From contig CALMKH010000316.1 of assembly GCA_937867025.1 (NCBI GenBank), positions 1 to 34,719 of the forward strand: 34,719 nucleotides of DNA, given 5' to 3'. The notes under the pieces were generated by a model, which saw only the letters and a list, made by a program, of their open reading frames with translations, ran no database searches and was not told the DNA's origin. Shown piece after piece: positions 33,940 to 34,719 of this stretch. Numbering within the stretch: position 1 is the first letter of the stretch; every line of letters starts with the position of its first letter. The stretch comes from an uncultured Bacteroidota bacterium. GTDB lineage: Bacteria > Bacteroidota > Bacteroidia > NS11-12g > UBA955. The position numbers were made by a program, and so were the translations under genes.

Positions 33940-34151
33940 TGTCACAACAGACTTTTCGTCTGACAACAGAGTTTATCCCACTCATTCAGTTATTAAAATA
34001 TACCGGTATTGCCGAATCAGGAGCAAGGGCTTCGGAATTGGTGGTGTCCGGCGAAGTATTTTGTAACGGGCAGGTAGAAACACGAAAGCGTTACAAAGTG
34101 AGGAAAGGCGACCTGATACGCATTGGCAACCAGACTATTGAAATCATCTGA
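33939..34151 (+). CDS. S4 domain RNA-binding protein (YbcJ-like)
   Basis: A 70-residue stand-alone S4 domain, the alpha-L RNA-binding fold. FIPLIQLLKYTGIAESGARASELVVSGEVFCNGQVETRKRYKVRKGDLI carries the conserved SGARA and the basic recognition surface. Such proteins probably bind rRNA or tRNA, though the role of YbcJ-type members is not established. It starts at the ATG overlapping the stop of the preceding gene by one base and ends 4 nt before the acetyltransferase, so the three genes are probably one transcript. Confidence 0.9.
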   Translation: MSQQTFRLTTEFIPLIQLLKYTGIAESGARASELVVSGEVFCNGQVETRKRYKVRKGDLIRIGNQTIEII

Positions 34152-34155
34152 GTGT

Positions 34156-34611
34156 ATGTTGGTAATAAGGGACGCCGGTTCAAATGATGCCCAGGCCATA
34201 CATGACCTTATCTATGAGCTCGCTGTTTATGAAAAGGCGCCTGAACAAATGGTCAACCCGGTTGACGATATTGTTCGGGATGGTTTCGGAACCTCACCGG
34301 CCTTTATCTGTTTTATAGCCGAGTGGGAGGGCAGGGTTGCCGGCATGTCGCTTTGTTATTTGCGTTATTCCACCTGGAAGGGCAGAGTGCTTTATCTTGA
34401 AGATCTCATTGTTACGGAAGCGTACAGGGGTCGCGGCATTGGCAAAGCCTTGTTTCAATACACGCTTGATTACGCCAGGAACAACCATTATAAGCGGGTT
34501 TCATGGCAGGTTTTGGACTGGAACCAGCCCGCCATCGATTTTTACAAAAGTTTCGGTGCCGCATTCTCGGAAGAATGGCTCAATGCCTGGGTGGAACTCC
34601 AGGAAATTTAA
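34156..34611 (+). CDS. GNAT family N-acetyltransferase, SSAT-like
   Basis: Transfers acetyl from acetyl-CoA to an amine. The 151-residue protein matches the spermidine/spermine or thialysine acetyltransferase subgroup: IRDAGSNDAQAIHDLIYELAVYEKAPEQ at the N-terminus, then DGFGTSPAFICFIAEWEGRVAGMSLCYLRYSTWKGRVLYLEDLIV. The acetyl-CoA loop is RGRGIGKALF, and SWQVLDWNQPAIDFYKSFGA is near the C-terminus. ATG 34156 was chosen because conserved sequence begins right there. The substrate is likely a polyamine or lysine analogue (inference). It is the third gene of the mini-protein/S4/GNAT cluster, 4 nt after the S4 gene. Confidence 0.92.
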   Translation: MLVIRDAGSNDAQAIHDLIYELAVYEKAPEQMVNPVDDIVRDGFGTSPAFICFIAEWEGRVAGMSLCYLRYSTWKGRVLYLEDLIVTEAYRGRGIGKALFQYTLDYARNNHYKRVSWQVLDWNQPAIDFYKSFGAAFSEEWLNAWVELQEI

Positions 34612-34658
34612 AACTTAACGTGAGTTCGGGTTAAGATAAGTCATAAAGTCCATTTTAC

Positions 34659-34693
34659 CTGTACCAGTTAGGTTTTCGAACCTAACGGTACGG
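34659..34693. other. Long hairpin at the window edge
   Basis: GTTAGGTT (34667-34674) pairs perfectly with AACCTAAC (34679-34686) around TTCG, a stable tetraloop. The stem continues outward as CTGTACC with GGTACGG after a one-base bulge. No T tract follows. It lies 47 nt after the acetyltransferase stop and may be a terminator-like or mRNA-protecting structure, or the end of a repeat element continuing beyond the window. Confidence 0.6.
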
Positions 34694-34719
34694 CATTACT
34701 CATTCTACAGAGTGTTTTC

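Noticed and set aside
1-34719. tRNA genes, CRISPR arrays, prophage or insertion-sequence transposases
   Set aside because: No cloverleaf-like sequence, regularly spaced repeats, phage gene or transposase motif was seen on either strand while reading the window.

Overview
The window is a chromosomal segment of a Bacteroidota bacterium, probably a Chitinophagales- or Sphingobacteriales-like lineage (the class is an inference). The evidence is a type IX secretion system (T9SS) locus in the order porP-gldK-gldL-gldM-gldN, two proteins with T9SS C-terminal sorting domains, many signal peptides and lipoboxes, and repeated matches to the Bacteroidota promoter TTTG-N(about 20)-TAnnTTTG. No rRNA, tRNA, CRISPR array, prophage or intact insertion sequence was recognised. 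Most genes are ordinary core genes.

Layout. 1-4000: a minisatellite, a minus-strand pair (glycosyltransferase 2 and polysaccharide deacetylase), a small lipoprotein and a UDP-HexNAc-type dehydrogenase, all suggesting surface polysaccharide work. 4092-6110: a cysteine-rich six-repeat secreted protein carrying a T9SS sorting domain, closed by a strong terminator and followed by a GC-rich structured non-coding element. 6553-12017: a three-gene RND efflux operon (adaptor, pump, TolC). 12018-12569: a gene-free stretch with hairpins, a possible small RNA and a bidirectional terminator. 12570-18689: a beta-barrel protein, MutS2 with an upstream DUF4296-like lipoprotein, YggS, a MacB/FtsX permease and an unassigned membrane protein. 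18735-21990: a methylmalonyl-CoA mutase catalytic subunit and DnaA.

22249-31080 is the most notable part. PorP/SprF comes first, then a consensus promoter and gldKLMN ending in a strong terminator. A 440-nt gap with a run of small hairpins follows, then a second diverged gldM-gldN pair with its own terminator. There is only one gldL. Both GldM copies keep Arg9, which in characterised systems contacts the intramembrane Glu of GldL, so both may be usable motor rotors or shafts. The window therefore encodes one proton-driven stator (GldL) and two GldM-GldN modules, plus an outer-membrane PorP partner and two sorting-domain proteins. One of those is little more than a signal peptide plus the sorting domain.

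31353-34719: TypA/BipA, an Ala/Pro/Gln repeat lipoprotein, then a tightly coupled trio (stand-alone sorting-domain protein, S4 RNA-binding protein, GNAT acetyltransferase), and a long hairpin at the window edge. Several genes have a -7 box only 5-8 nt before the start codon, suggesting leaderless or near-leaderless mRNAs. Several others (mutS2, the permease, perhaps the mutase) appear to start at TTG or GTG.
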